Positions 7,192 to 15,361 are shown, counted from the first letter of the stretch. The stretch is DNA of 26,661 bases from CAZSVI01 sp964610205 (GCA_964610205.1 CAZSVI010000045.1:1-26661); one strand, 5' to 3'. The notes: a model not told the origin generated them from the letters alone. Made by a program: numbers and translations.

Positions 7192-8427
7192 ATGAGATTA
7201 ACAGGCATTGAACAAATAGATCCTCAGGTTGCACAGGCCATATATGACGAGGTGGACAGGCAGCGGAAGAAAATAGAACTCATCGCTTCTGAGAATTTTG
7301 TCAGTAAGAATGTTCTGGAAGCATTGGGTACTCCGCTCACAAACAAATACGCTGAAGGATATCCCGGTAAGCGTTATTACGGTGGGTGTGAGTATGTTGA
7401 TGTTGTGGAGAATCTTGCGATTGAACGCGCTAAAGAATTATTTGGAGCAGAGCATGCCAATGTTCAGCCACACTCGGGAGCTCAGGCTAATATGGCGGTT
7501 TTCTTTGCCGTATTGAATCCGGGAGATACTTTTATGGGTATGGATCTGACCCATGGAGGACATTTAAGTCATGGTATGGCTATTAACATGTCGGGTAAGT
7601 ATTTCAAGGTGGTTCCCTATGGAGTTCGGAAAGACAATGCCCATATTGATTACGACGAATTAAGGGTGATAGCAAAGAACAGCAGGCCGAAAATGATTAT
7701 TGCCGGAGCAAGTGCTTATTCCAGGGAAATTGATTTTAAATCCTTCCGGGAAATATGTGACGAGGTTGGGGCATACCTAATGGTGGATATGGCTCACATA
7801 GCCGGCCTTGTTGCAGCCGGATTGCACCAGAGCCCAATACCTTATGCCGATTTTGCGACCACCACCACACATAAAACCCTTCGTGGCCCAAGAGGCGGTA
7901 TGATTCTATGCAGGGAAAAGTACGCAAAGGATATTGACAGGGCAATTTTCCCCGGTATTCAAGGGGGGCCTTTGATGCATGTTATTGCAGCCAAAGCTGT
8001 TTCCTTCAGGGAAGCCCTTTCAGACGGCTTTAAAGAATATCAGAAGCAAATTGTTATTAATGCGAAAGTTCTGGCACAGTCTCTTATTGATTATGGATTT
8101 AATATTGTTTCCGGGGGAACGGACAACCATATGTTTTTAGTTGATCTGACAAATAATAATATTACCGGAAAGGAAGCGCAGCATCTTCTGGATGAGGTTT
8201 TTATTACGGTAAATAAAAACGGGGTTCCCTTTGATACTAAAAGCCCTTTTGTAACCAGTGGAATCAGGATCGGTACGCCGGCTGTCACCACCAGGGGAAT
8301 GAAAGAAGCTGAGATGAAGGAAATCGGAAAATTGATAGCTATGACTCTGACAGATTTTGATAAAAACAAGGAATCCGTTATTCATACGGTAGAGCAATTG
8401 ACCTCCCGTTTCCCTTTATATGAGTGA
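7192..8427 (+). CDS. glyA: Serine hydroxymethyltransferase
   Basis: This PLP enzyme converts serine and tetrahydrofolate to glycine and 5,10-methylene-tetrahydrofolate and is the main source of one-carbon units. The length of 411 residues is typical. Visible signatures are KKIELIASENFVSKNV, YAEGYPGKRYYGGCE, the glycine-rich GAQANMAV, the DMAHIAGLVAAG loop, and the PLP lysine at about residue 228 in TTTTHKTLRGPRGG. GGAGGA lies 8 bases before the ATG. The gene stands alone behind its own promoter, with no riboswitch in its short leader and no obvious terminator. Confidence 0.97.
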   Translation: MRLTGIEQIDPQVAQAIYDEVDRQRKKIELIASENFVSKNVLEALGTPLTNKYAEGYPGKRYYGGCEYVDVVENLAIERAKELFGAEHANVQPHSGAQANMAVFFAVLNPGDTFMGMDLTHGGHLSHGMAINMSGKYFKVVPYGVRKDNAHIDYDELRVIAKNSRPKMIIAGASAYSREIDFKSFREICDEVGAYLMVDMAHIAGLVAAGLHQSPIPYADFATTTTHKTLRGPRGGMILCREKYAKDIDRAIFPGIQGGPLMHVIAAKAVSFREALSDGFKEYQKQIVINAKVLAQSLIDYGFNIVSGGTDNHMFLVDLTNNNITGKEAQHLLDEVFITVNKNGVPFDTKSPFVTSGIRIGTPAVTTRGMKEAEMKEIGKLIAMTLTDFDKNKESVIHTVEQLTSRFPLYE

Positions 8428-8526
8428 AAAATTGCAACACAGCGTTACTGTTCATGGTCTAAAAGCATACTTTCTGCGGGGCCTGTTTCGGATGCCTTCG
8501 GCTGATAATTTTAAGTCCACTACTCG

Positions 8527-8555
8527 TTGACAAAAGCACATGCAGTAGTTATAAT
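8527..8555 (+). promoter_or_regulatory. Vegetative promoter of the yceD-rpmF operon
   Basis: TTGACA (8527-8532), 17 bases, TATAAT (8550-8555): an exact sigma-A match, placed about 50 bases before the yceD start. Confidence 0.82.
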
Positions 8556-8604
8556 GTAGTTTGTTGGCTTTTTAGAACTATATTATTATATTGCCGGAGG
8601 GTCT

Positions 8605-9138
8605 ATGAAAATTGATATATCTGCGGTTGTTAAAACGGCAGGCGCAAAACTTGAAATTAATGAATCCGGCATAATTGATGATCTGAAGGATGTATATGGC
8701 GGGATAAGGGTTGCAGAGCCCGTTGCGTTTAAAGGAATCCTGGTAAATATCAACGGATTGCTTTATCTTAAAGGGAAAACGGAATGTAAATATAAAACTC
8801 AGTGTGATTTTTGCGCTGCTCCTTTGGAAGAAACAATTAATGTCATGATAGAAGAGGTATTGGCTGAAGCAAAACAGGCTCGGGAATTAAGCATAGACGA
8901 AGACCATTATTTCTATCAGGGGAACTGTCTTTTGCTGGATAAAATCCTTTCAGACAGTATTATGTTGGCCTTTCCAATGCATCATAGGTGCAGGCAGAAT
9001 TGTGCAGTTATATGTCCCAAATGCGGAAAACCCGTCACCGGTAAAGCATGCGGCTGTGCTGATGATCAGCCCATTGACCCGAGACTGGCCGCTTTAAAAG
9101 AATTATATGATCATCAACATGCCGATACGGCAGAATAA
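8605..9138 (+). CDS. yceD: YceD/DUF177 family rRNA-accumulation protein
   Basis: The 177-residue cytosolic protein belongs to the DUF177 (YceD) family, linked in other bacteria and plants to 23S rRNA accumulation. It has the characteristic cysteine pairs: CDFC near residue 70 and CPKCGKPVTGKACGC near residues 137-151, probably a zinc site. The C-terminal DPRLAALKELYD is a typical family ending. It sits 29 bases upstream of rpmF, the nearly universal arrangement for this family. GGAGGG precedes the ATG. The pair shares one consensus promoter and one terminator. Confidence 0.88.
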   Translation: MKIDISAVVKTAGAKLEINESGIIDDLKDVYGGIRVAEPVAFKGILVNINGLLYLKGKTECKYKTQCDFCAAPLEETINVMIEEVLAEAKQARELSIDEDHYFYQGNCLLLDKILSDSIMLAFPMHHRCRQNCAVICPKCGKPVTGKACGCADDQPIDPRLAALKELYDHQHADTAE

Positions 9139-9167
9139 CCCGAAAAACCGGAATGGAGGTGTTATAA

Positions 9168-9347
9168 ATGGCAGTACCAAAGCGAAAAGTATCCAAACAA
9201 AGAAGGAATAAAAGAAGAACGCATTTTAAATTGACTGCGCCTGGGCTGGTTACATGTTCCCAGTGTCATTCTTTAAAAATACCGCACAGGGTTTGTAAGG
9301 AATGCGGTTATTATGATGGAAAAGAAGTATTAAAAGTAAACGCATAA
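9168..9347 (+). CDS. rpmF: Ribosomal protein L32
   Basis: A 59-residue gene starting MAVPKRKVSKQRRNKRRTHF, the standard L32 opening. It has a zinc-ribbon with cysteines 30, 33, 43 and 46 (TCSQCHS and VCKECGYY), so it is the zinc-binding (C+) form. GGAGGTG lies 7 bases before the ATG. It is the second gene of the yceD operon and is followed by a strong terminator. Confidence 0.96.
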   Translation: MAVPKRKVSKQRRNKRRTHFKLTAPGLVTCSQCHSLKIPHRVCKECGYYDGKEVLKVNA

Positions 9348-9369
9348 AAGAAATGAAGTGTTAAAAGAA

Positions 9370-9399
9370 AGTAGCAGCACTGGCTGCTACTATTTTTTT
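9370..9399 (+). terminator. Terminator of the yceD-rpmF operon
   Basis: A perfect 9-bp stem, AGTAGCAGC (9370-9378) and GCTGCTACT (9383-9391), with a 4-base loop and seven Ts at 9393-9399. Confidence 0.93.
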
Positions 9400-9431
9400 C
9401 AGAAAATTTTATGTCCATTCAAGAGGGAGAA

Positions 9432-10736
9432 ATGAAACATACAAAAATTTCGGAAGTAATTGAAGGAAGTATTGCTGAAGAAGTTGGGATTGAAGCGGGT
9501 GATTGCCTTTTGAAAATAAACGGGCAGTTCATACAGGATGTCTTTGATTACCGCTTCTTGTCTGCGGAAGAGAAAGTACTTATAGAAATCCTGAAAACCG
9601 ATGGCAATACAATTGAAGTTGATATTGAAAAAGATCAATGGGAGGACATAGGCGTTTGTTTTGAAAAACCTTTGCTTGACGGGGAAAGAAGCTGTCGGAA
9701 CAAGTGTATTTTCTGTTTTATTGATCAGCTTCCGCATGGGATGAGGGAATCTCTTTATTATAAAGATGACGATATCCGGCTGTCTTTTCTGTTCGGTAAC
9801 TATATAACAATGACAAACATGAACCCGAAGGAACTTAAAAGAATAGTAAGGTACCGGATGTCCCCGGTGAATATATCAGTGCATACAACAAATCCGGAAT
9901 TAAGAATATTTATGCTTGGAAACCGGTTTGCGCGAAATATCATTAAAGATATGAAATTTCTTAAAGATAGCGGGATTATTATTAATACACAGATTGTTCT
10001 GTGCAAAGGTGTGAATGACGGAACCGAACTTGATAGAACACTTGAAGATTTAACAGAACTAATACCCGGACTAAACAGTATATCCGTGGTTCCGGTAGGT
10101 CTGACCCGCTTCCGTGAGGAGCTTCCTTATTTGGAAGCATTCGATAAAACTTCGGCCCTTTCTGTAATACATCAGGTGGAAGAATGGCAAAGGTTGTTTG
10201 TTAATAAAACAGGAAGCAGAAGGGTATATCTTTCGGATGAGTGGTATCTGATGTCAGACATCAAGCTGCCGGGTTATGAGCAATATGAAGACTTTCCGCA
10301 AATTGAAAATGGTGTGGGAATGGCAGCCGCTTTTACACGGGAATTTCAGGATGCCCTTTTGTCAGAAGAAAAACGAGAGGTTCAAAGAACTGTCAGTATT
10401 GCAACAGGAACGCTGGCTTATTCAATAATACTGAAATTGGCAAAACAGGCAGAAAACCATTTTAAAGGTTTAAATATTCTCGTTTATCCGATAGAAAACT
10501 GTTTTTTTGGCAATACTGTTACTGTTACAGGATTAATTACCGGAGGTGATTTAAAAACACAGCTATTGGGCAAGCCTTTGGGAAATAAGCTTCTGCTTTC
10601 GGCCTCGATGTTTAAATCAGGAACTGAACTCTTTCTGGATGATATGAAAGTCAGTGATTTGGAGAGGTGTTTTAAAACGCGGATTCAAAAAGTGGAGAAC
10701 GAGGGGGCCAAATTCTGTGGAGCGTTGATTACCTAG
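9432..10736 (+). CDS. DUF512 family radical-SAM protein with PDZ domain
   Basis: The 434-residue protein has an N-terminal PDZ-like domain (about 1-60, ISEVIEGSIAEEVGIEAGD), then a radical-SAM cluster motif CRNKCIFC (Cys88, Cys92, Cys95) that would bind a 4Fe-4S cluster and S-adenosylmethionine, and a C-terminal DUF512 domain. The family is widespread in clostridia and cyanobacteria and its reaction is, to my knowledge, not established. I start at ATG 9432, with GAGGG 4-5 bases upstream; an in-frame ATG at 9411 has no ribosome site and sits just behind the L32 terminator. In many clostridia it lies beside the GTPase gene der; here it is alone, between rpmF and the glycosyltransferase leader. 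Confidence 0.88.
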   Translation: MKHTKISEVIEGSIAEEVGIEAGDCLLKINGQFIQDVFDYRFLSAEEKVLIEILKTDGNTIEVDIEKDQWEDIGVCFEKPLLDGERSCRNKCIFCFIDQLPHGMRESLYYKDDDIRLSFLFGNYITMTNMNPKELKRIVRYRMSPVNISVHTTNPELRIFMLGNRFARNIIKDMKFLKDSGIIINTQIVLCKGVNDGTELDRTLEDLTELIPGLNSISVVPVGLTRFREELPYLEAFDKTSALSVIHQVEEWQRLFVNKTGSRRVYLSDEWYLMSDIKLPGYEQYEDFPQIENGVGMAAAFTREFQDALLSEEKREVQRTVSIATGTLAYSIILKLAKQAENHFKGLNILVYPIENCFFGNTVTVTGLITGGDLKTQLLGKPLGNKLLLSASMFKSGTELFLDDMKVSDLERCFKTRIQKVENEGAKFCGALIT

Positions 10737-10759
10737 AGATATACGGATAGATACAATAT

Positions 10760-10787
10760 TTGATGTTTTTGTCGGATGTGCTATAAT
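10760..10787 (+). promoter_or_regulatory. Promoter of the structured leader and glycosyltransferase
   Basis: TTGATG (10760-10765) and TATAAT (10782-10787) are 16 bases apart. The predicted start near 10794 gives a leader of about 248 bases that contains repeat copy 2. Confidence 0.65.
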
Positions 10788-10849
10788 AATGAATATTCAT
10801 AAACAGACTATCTTCGATATATACCGTATATAATGATAAAGAAAGCATT

Positions 10850-11010
10850 TATATATGTTGAATTTAAAATTCAACATATATAGACATGAACTGATGCACG
10901 TGCCTTTTGTTTTGGCATAGCCAAGACAGGCACATGTGCAGCATAAAATGAAAAAAGTATGCCTCACTTAAGAGTAACCATTTGTCCTAAAAACTTTTTT
11001 TATTTTATAT
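10850..11010 (+). repeat. Structured intergenic repeat, copy 2, in the glycosyltransferase leader
   Basis: The same three-helix plan as at 10-181. A perfect 16-base-arm hairpin (10850-10865 with 10867-10882) leads. Next is a GC-rich stem, GCACGTGCC (10896-10904) with GGCACATGTGC (10929-10939), enclosing TTGGC ata GCCAA. Last is a 15-bp stem, ATAAAATGAAAAAAG (10943-10957) with 10994-11008. Relative to copy 1, a G-C pair is replaced by A-T in the middle stem and the inner hairpin changes on both sides. It lies between a promoter and the ATG at 11042, so it is probably transcribed. Function unknown; I do not match it to a named RNA class. Confidence 0.62.
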
Positions 11011-11041
11011 AAGTAAAATTTGTCACATTTGGAGTGATAAT

Positions 11042-12226
11042 ATGGATAAAAAGTTGATAACAGGGCAGTTTAATGACGCCTTTACGCCTGTTATGGACGG
11101 AGTGACCAATGTAGTTAAGAATTATGCTTTTTGGCTTGATAACAAGTACGGAGAGTGTTATGTTGCAACACCGGCTTATCCTGGTTATATAGACAGGGAA
11201 GAATTTCCTGTACTCAGGTATTACTCAATTCCCTTGAAAAGCCGGCATCCATACCGGATTGGACTGGAACTTTTAGATATTAACTTCAGAAGCACGATTA
11301 AAAATATTCCTTTTGATATTGTGCACGTCCACAGTCCATTTACCTCGGGAGCAATTGCACAGCAAATCGCGAGAAAAAAGAATATTCCTATTATAGCGAC
11401 ATTTCATTCAAAATTTTATGACGATTTCAAACAGGTTCTTAAGATAGACGCCTTTGCAAAAATCTGTACAAGGATGGTTATAGATTTCTATAACCATGTG
11501 GATCAGGTATGGACCGTAAGCAAGGGTGCTGCTGATACCCTCCGGGAATACGGGTATAAGGGAAGTGTTGAGGTAATACCTAACGGCAGTGATTTTGTGG
11601 TACCGGAGAATATTATAGATTTGATTGATCAAACCGAGAAAAAATTGAATATTCAAAAAGATGATATGGTTTTTTTGTTCGTCGGCCAGCATATATGGCA
11701 AAAGAACACAAAACTCTTGGTTGATGCTCTTTACAGGGTAGCCCAAAAGGGAGTTTCCTACAGAATGTTTTTTGCCGGAGATGGTTATGCCCGTGAAGAA
11801 CTGATGAGTTATGTAAAGAAACTTGGGCTTGATGATAGAGTAAAATTTCTTGGGAATATACTTGACAGGGATTATTTACGTTCCCTGTTTGCCAGGGCGG
11901 ATTTATTTCTTTTTCCATCCGTCTATGACAACGCTCCTATTGTTGTGCAGGAAGCTGCGGCAGTGGGAACCCCATCTCTTGTAATAGCAAGAAGCAATGC
12001 TGCCGAAGGAGTTGTTGATAATGTTAACGGCTTGCTAAGTGACAATGATTCAATATCTTATGCCAATAAAATTATACAGGTAATTGAGGACAAAACGGCA
12101 CTGAAAAAAATAGGTGAAAAGGCGAAATTAACCATAGCCCGTAATTGGGAAGACATTGTTGATGAAGTAAATGGCAGGTATATTGAGATTATTTCAAATT
12201 ATAAAAGAGCACATAAAATATCCTGA
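11042..12226 (+). CDS. Family 4 glycosyltransferase
   Basis: The 394-residue protein has the two Rossmann-like halves of a GT-B enzyme. The N-terminal half contains FDIVHVHSPFTSGAIAQQIA and IIATFHSKFYDDF, as in GT4 enzymes that use lipid or diacylglycerol acceptors. The C-terminal half has VEVIPNGSDF, FLFVGQHIWQKNTKLLVDAL and FLFPSVYDNAPIVVQEAA. In that motif the first glutamate of the usual EX7E pair is replaced by an Asp-Asn context; the second is kept. No signal peptide is present, so it acts at the inner membrane face. The donor is probably a nucleotide sugar; the acceptor is unknown. GGAG lies 7 bases upstream of the ATG. The structured leader is the noteworthy feature. Confidence 0.87.
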   Translation: MDKKLITGQFNDAFTPVMDGVTNVVKNYAFWLDNKYGECYVATPAYPGYIDREEFPVLRYYSIPLKSRHPYRIGLELLDINFRSTIKNIPFDIVHVHSPFTSGAIAQQIARKKNIPIIATFHSKFYDDFKQVLKIDAFAKICTRMVIDFYNHVDQVWTVSKGAADTLREYGYKGSVEVIPNGSDFVVPENIIDLIDQTEKKLNIQKDDMVFLFVGQHIWQKNTKLLVDALYRVAQKGVSYRMFFAGDGYAREELMSYVKKLGLDDRVKFLGNILDRDYLRSLFARADLFLFPSVYDNAPIVVQEAAAVGTPSLVIARSNAAEGVVDNVNGLLSDNDSISYANKIIQVIEDKTALKKIGEKAKLTIARNWEDIVDEVNGRYIEIISNYKRAHKIS

Positions 12227-12265
12227 TATATTATTTCCTTTCCATCATTTGTCGCTGTGTTTGCG

Positions 12266-12296
12266 GGAGATTTGCAGGATTGCATCTTCCTTTTTA
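12266..12296 (+). terminator. Probable terminator of the glycosyltransferase gene
   Basis: GGAGAT (12266-12271) pairs with ATCTTCC (12284-12290) with one bulged base and is followed by a T-rich tract. Confidence 0.45.
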
Positions 12297-12461
12297 TTAT
12301 TTTTGGCTTTTTAGTTAAAACAGCAAGGCGTTTCGGATTGAGATGTATCATCCCTGAATAGTAACTGAAAATTTAAAACATCGCTCAAACACTCTTAAAA
12401 ATATTACTGGATGTATTGAAATATTTATTTAAATGTATTAATATGATTAAATTATTGGACA

Positions 12462-12478
12462 AAGCCTTACTAAAGGTT
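12462..12478. promoter_or_regulatory. Imperfect inverted repeat upstream of mntP
   Basis: AAGCCTTACTAAAGGTT is an imperfect 17-base palindrome ending 22 bases before the mntP start. MntR-type regulators bind similar-sized palindromes at manganese-export genes in Bacillus (family knowledge), but this sequence is not a clear MntR box. Confidence 0.25.
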
Positions 12479-12500
12479 GAAGTTGCATGGTGGTATAATT

Positions 12501-13058
12501 ATGGATTTTGTTTTTATAGTCCTTATGTCAGTGGGGCTGGCTATGGATGCCTTTGCTGTTTCCGTATCCTGCGGGTTGTGTGTTATTGAAAAAAGAAACC
12601 GGAATGCGCTTAAAGCAGCGATATTTTTCGGCTTTTTCCAATGGTGGATGCTTACCGCGGGTTGGCTGGCGGGGTTTACATTCCGAACATTCATTGAACC
12701 AGTGGATCATTGGATTGCTTTTCTTCTGCTTACTCTAATCGGGGCAAAAATGTGGAAGGAATCCATGGAAAAAAACCCTGAACCAATGGATTTAACAAGT
12801 TTAAAACTGATGCTGACTCTCGCGCTGGCAACGAGCATTGATGCGTTTGCCGCCGGAATCAGTTTATCCGCGTTAGGCTATCCTGTCATGATACCATCCA
12901 TATACGTAGGGGTAATTACCCTTGTTTTGTCCTTTGCCGGTGTGTTGTTGGGATGCTGGATGACACAGTACGCACGTTTTCGGAAATATCTTGACAGGAT
13001 AGGCGCTGTTATTCTAATAGGTATCGGGATTAAGATATTAATAGAGCACCTGGCGTGA
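12501..13058 (+). CDS. mntP: Putative manganese efflux pump MntP
   Basis: A 185-residue integral membrane protein of the MntP (DUF204) family, which exports excess Mn(II). It is built of two similar three-helix halves, each carrying a conserved aspartate motif: LAMDAFAVSVSCG (Asp16) and TSIDAFAAGISLS. The length is normal. ATG 12501 fits family N-termini; an in-frame TTG at 12477 would add eight residues, and neither has a strong ribosome site. I looked for the manganese riboswitch (yybP-ykoY) often found before such genes and did not recognise it in 12227-12500. The gene converges on apbE. Confidence 0.92.
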   Translation: MDFVFIVLMSVGLAMDAFAVSVSCGLCVIEKRNRNALKAAIFFGFFQWWMLTAGWLAGFTFRTFIEPVDHWIAFLLLTLIGAKMWKESMEKNPEPMDLTSLKLMLTLALATSIDAFAAGISLSALGYPVMIPSIYVGVITLVLSFAGVLLGCWMTQYARFRKYLDRIGAVILIGIGIKILIEHLA

Positions 13059-13085
13059 TGAGCGAATGAATAAGCTGTTATAAAA

Positions 13086-13146
13086 TTCAGACGGAGCAGA
13101 GTTTCCATCTGAACCTCCGGTATTCAGTTTTGCTGAACGAGTTTAC
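13086..13146. repeat. 61-base repeat, copy A, at the 3' end of apbE
   Basis: It aligns without gaps to 14254-14314 (45 of 61 identical by hand count). It has a TTCAGA/TCTGAA stem and a TTCAG ttttg CTGAA hairpin. It overlaps the apbE stop codon. Read on the minus strand, the distal hairpin ends in TTTTAT and may terminate apbE. Confidence 0.7.
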
Positions 13147-14198
13147 TCTGTTTGTGTTACTATGGTAAATTCTTTATTTGTAAGGTGAAAGGGTATTTTA
13201 CCTTTTCTTATTCCGGATGAAAAATATATTTTCCTGTCCTTTGTTAAAAATATGGCTTCTGCTTCCTCCATGCTATCAATAAAAGCCGTTCCGTTCTCCA
13301 AACCAAGGAGGAAAACAGTTGTGGACAAACCGTCCGCGAGAGTGGATGACGGTGAAAGGATGGATACGGAAGCCAAATTATTGTTTTCAGGGTAACCTGT
13401 CTTAGGATTCAGTATATGATGATACCGTTTTTGATCGATTTCAAAAAAACGTTCATAAATACCTGATGTTACAACTGACATATTACTTACTTCAACCGTT
13501 GCGACATATTCCCCCTGCAGGCCGTAGGGATCACGTATTCCTATATTCCAGGCGGAACCGTTCGGTTTGCTGCCGTATAGATACAGATTGCCGCCTAAAT
13601 TAATAAGTGCGGATTGAATTCTCCTCTCCTCCAGATATTTAACCAGTTTATCGGTAATGAAGCCTTTAGCAATTGCTCCGGTATCCAGAGACATTCCATC
13701 CTGAAGAACAGAAACAGTGTTTTTTGTTTCATCTGTTAAAATACTGCCATAACCGACTTTCCCCAGTGCCTTCTCTATTTCTGCCTCGGTTGGAACACGG
13801 GGTGCGGCACTTTTTATGTCCCACAAATCCGTCAAAGGTCCGATACTGATATCAAAAAGTCCGTCAGATATGAGACTGAAATACAAGCTTTCTTCAACCA
13901 GCTTAAGAGTATCTTCCGAGACGGCGACAGCTTTTTTGGGATTCTGATTTATTCTTGAAATCTCACTGTCCGGTATATGGCGGCTGTATTTATTCTCATA
14001 AGACTTTATTTCCTTAAAAAGTTCATTCAGCAGTAATTTTGATGTTTTTTCCGGCTCATATAAGGTTATCTCAACAATCGTATCCATGAGAAACCTTGAC
14101 TCTTTAACAGGGTTAGTTCCTGTGATGGGTCTGCTGCAGGATGATTGGAAAATTATGAACAGAATAAAAGCAGGTAATATGAATGAAAGCTTTTTCAT
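13143..14198 (-). CDS. apbE: FAD:protein FMN transferase, lipoprotein
   Basis: It transfers FMN from FAD to a serine or threonine of exported redox proteins, such as RnfG/NqrC-type or FMN-binding-domain proteins. The 351-residue protein begins with a lipoprotein signal (basic start, hydrophobic core, lipobox QSSC with Cys21), so it acts outside the membrane. ApbE signatures in order: FLMDTIVEITLY, DISIGPLTDLWDI, SLDTGAIAKGFITDKL, NLGGNLYLYG, VVTSGIYERFFE and YHHILNPKTGYP. GAGGAG precedes the ATG by 8 bases. A promoter lies at 14323-14351. It is divergent from the NusG_II/Gx-transporter pair. No FMN-acceptor protein is visible in this window, so the substrate must be encoded elsewhere. Confidence 0.95.
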   Translation of the reverse strand: MKKLSFILPAFILFIIFQSSCSRPITGTNPVKESRFLMDTIVEITLYEPEKTSKLLLNELFKEIKSYENKYSRHIPDSEISRINQNPKKAVAVSEDTLKLVEESLYFSLISDGLFDISIGPLTDLWDIKSAAPRVPTEAEIEKALGKVGYGSILTDETKNTVSVLQDGMSLDTGAIAKGFITDKLVKYLEERRIQSALINLGGNLYLYGSKPNGSAWNIGIRDPYGLQGEYVATVEVSNMSVVTSGIYERFFEIDQKRYHHILNPKTGYPENNNLASVSILSPSSTLADGLSTTVFLLGLENGTAFIDSMEEAEAIFLTKDRKIYFSSGIRKGKIPFHLTNKEFTIVTQTE

Positions 14199-14253
14199 TT
14201 GCCAACTCCTCTTAAGCCCCCACTTCTATATGTTGAGGGTTACGATTGCAAAC

Positions 14254-14314
14254 TTCAGATAAAGCGGTTTTTCGGTCTGAAGCCCTGATGCTCAGCTTTG
14301 CTGAACGAGCTTAC
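14254..14314. repeat. 61-base repeat, copy B, in the apbE leader
   Basis: Same element as 13086-13146, same orientation on the plus strand. It retains the TTCAGA/TCTGAA stem and a TCAGC ttt GCTGA hairpin. It ends about two bases from the predicted 5' end of the apbE transcript, so it would form the first structure of that mRNA. Confidence 0.7.
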
Positions 14315-14322
14315 ATACCAGA

Positions 14323-14351
14323 ATTATACACCGGCATACACTAAAAATCAA
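14323..14351 (-). promoter_or_regulatory. Promoter of apbE
   Basis: On the minus strand, TTGATT (14351-14346), 17 bases, TATAAT (14328-14323). Transcription would start near 14316. Confidence 0.65.
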
Positions 14352-14397
14352 ATATTTGCAAGAGTACTAATCATTACCTTTGTTCCGTGAAAAAAAT

Positions 14398-14426
14398 TTG
14401 AAGAAACTAACAGGAATTGATAGAAT
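14398..14426 (+). promoter_or_regulatory. Promoter of the NusG_II/Gx-transporter pair
   Basis: TTGAAG (14398-14403) and TAGAAT (14421-14426) with a 17-base spacer, about 40 bases before the start codon. Confidence 0.5.
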
Positions 14427-14465
14427 AAGATAAACCTTAAAATAGGATTTGAGGATTGATATATA

Positions 14466-14837
14466 ATGAAGAAGAATGATATTTATATAATATTACTGGG
14501 TTTTTTTCTTGCAATGACCGCATGGTTCGCTATTATCGGAATACAAAAAGATAATGCGGAAGGGGAAGCGGTTATCTATAAAGACGGTAAGGAATTCAAA
14601 ACCATACCATTAAGCCATGAAGAGACGATTACGGTTGAAGATGGAAACGGAAATATAAATGTTATCCGGATTCATGAGGGCAAAGCCTCCATCATTGAAG
14701 CAAACTGCCGGGATCAGATATGTGTTCATACCCGTCCTATCCAAAACAACGGGCAAACAATAGTCTGCCTGCCAAACAGGGTAGTGGTTGAAATAAGAAG
14801 CAGAATAGAGGATGTAGTTGATGGAGTATCAGAATGA
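14466..14837 (+). CDS. NusG domain II-containing membrane-anchored protein
   Basis: The 123-residue protein has one N-terminal membrane anchor (about 7-26) and an external domain of the NusG_II type. The conserved cysteines Cys81 and Cys86 (NCRDQICVH) and Cys101 (IVCLPNRVVVEI) form the family signature CxDxxC...CLPN. Despite the name it has nothing to do with transcription factor NusG. Such genes recur beside apbE and Gx-transporter genes, and related proteins belong to flavin-based extracellular electron transfer loci (EetA in Listeria, from memory). It overlaps the next gene by 4 bases (ATGA), so the two are co-translated. I see no ApbE flavinylation motif in it. Confidence 0.85.
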   Translation: MKKNDIYIILLGFFLAMTAWFAIIGIQKDNAEGEAVIYKDGKEFKTIPLSHEETITVEDGNGNINVIRIHEGKASIIEANCRDQICVHTRPIQNNGQTIVCLPNRVVVEIRSRIEDVVDGVSE

Positions 14838-15361
14838 TGAATCATAGCAGACTTAGAAAAATATTATTTTTGGCACTTATGACAACTGTAGCAATTGTTC
14901 TTCATTTTATCGAAGGATTATTTCCCATTCCTATTGCTTTTCCGGGTATAAAGCTGGGACTTTCAAATGTTGTTTCCTTGGTTGTGTTATACTTGTATGG
15001 GCCAGTTCCGGCTTTTATAATCATAGTGCTGCGTGTTTTTTTAACATCATTTCTATACAGCGGATTCGCAAGTGTAATATTCAGTCTGGCAGGAGGTATT
15101 CTAAGTGTAGCTGCGATGACATGTATATGGAAATTGAGCGGAAGAGGTTTCGGGATCGTCGGGGCCGGTGTTATGGGTGGGATCTTTCATAATACGGGAC
15201 AGATTATAGCGGCATCTGTTGTGTTGGGAACATCAACGGTTTTTTCCTATCTTCCTGTTCTCCTCATATCCGGAACTGTAACAGGAATTGCAACCGGTAT
15301 GCTCGCAGGTATTCTTGTTCCTCGGGTTAAAAAATATATTCAGTACAATGAAGTAAAATAA
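14834..15361 (+). CDS. Gx transporter family membrane protein
   Basis: The 175-residue hydrophobic protein has about five or six membrane segments. It is often labelled heptaprenyl diphosphate synthase component I, but it looks like an ECF-transporter S-component-like (Gx) protein: AFPGIKLGLSNVVSLVVLYL, then glycine-rich helices such as GGILSVAAM and GVMGGIFHNTGQIIAA. With the upstream NusG_II protein it forms the pair found beside apbE in many Firmicutes, resembling EetA/EetB. A role in a membrane redox or quinone-linked module is inferred from this context. No polyprenyl synthase or NADH dehydrogenase gene lies beside it here. Confidence 0.85.
   Translation: MMNHSRLRKILFLALMTTVAIVLHFIEGLFPIPIAFPGIKLGLSNVVSLVVLYLYGPVPAFIIIVLRVFLTSFLYSGFASVIFSLAGGILSVAAMTCIWKLSGRGFGIVGAGVMGGIFHNTGQIIAASVVLGTSTVFSYLPVLLISGTVTGIATGMLAGILVPRVKKYIQYNEVK

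Noticed and set aside
9411..9431. Upstream ATG as start of the DUF512 protein
   Set aside because: It lacks a ribosome site and lies close behind the L32 terminator; ATG 9432 has GAGGG in place.
12227..12500. Manganese riboswitch (yybP-ykoY) before mntP
   Set aside because: The conserved core of that aptamer is not recognisable in this stretch.
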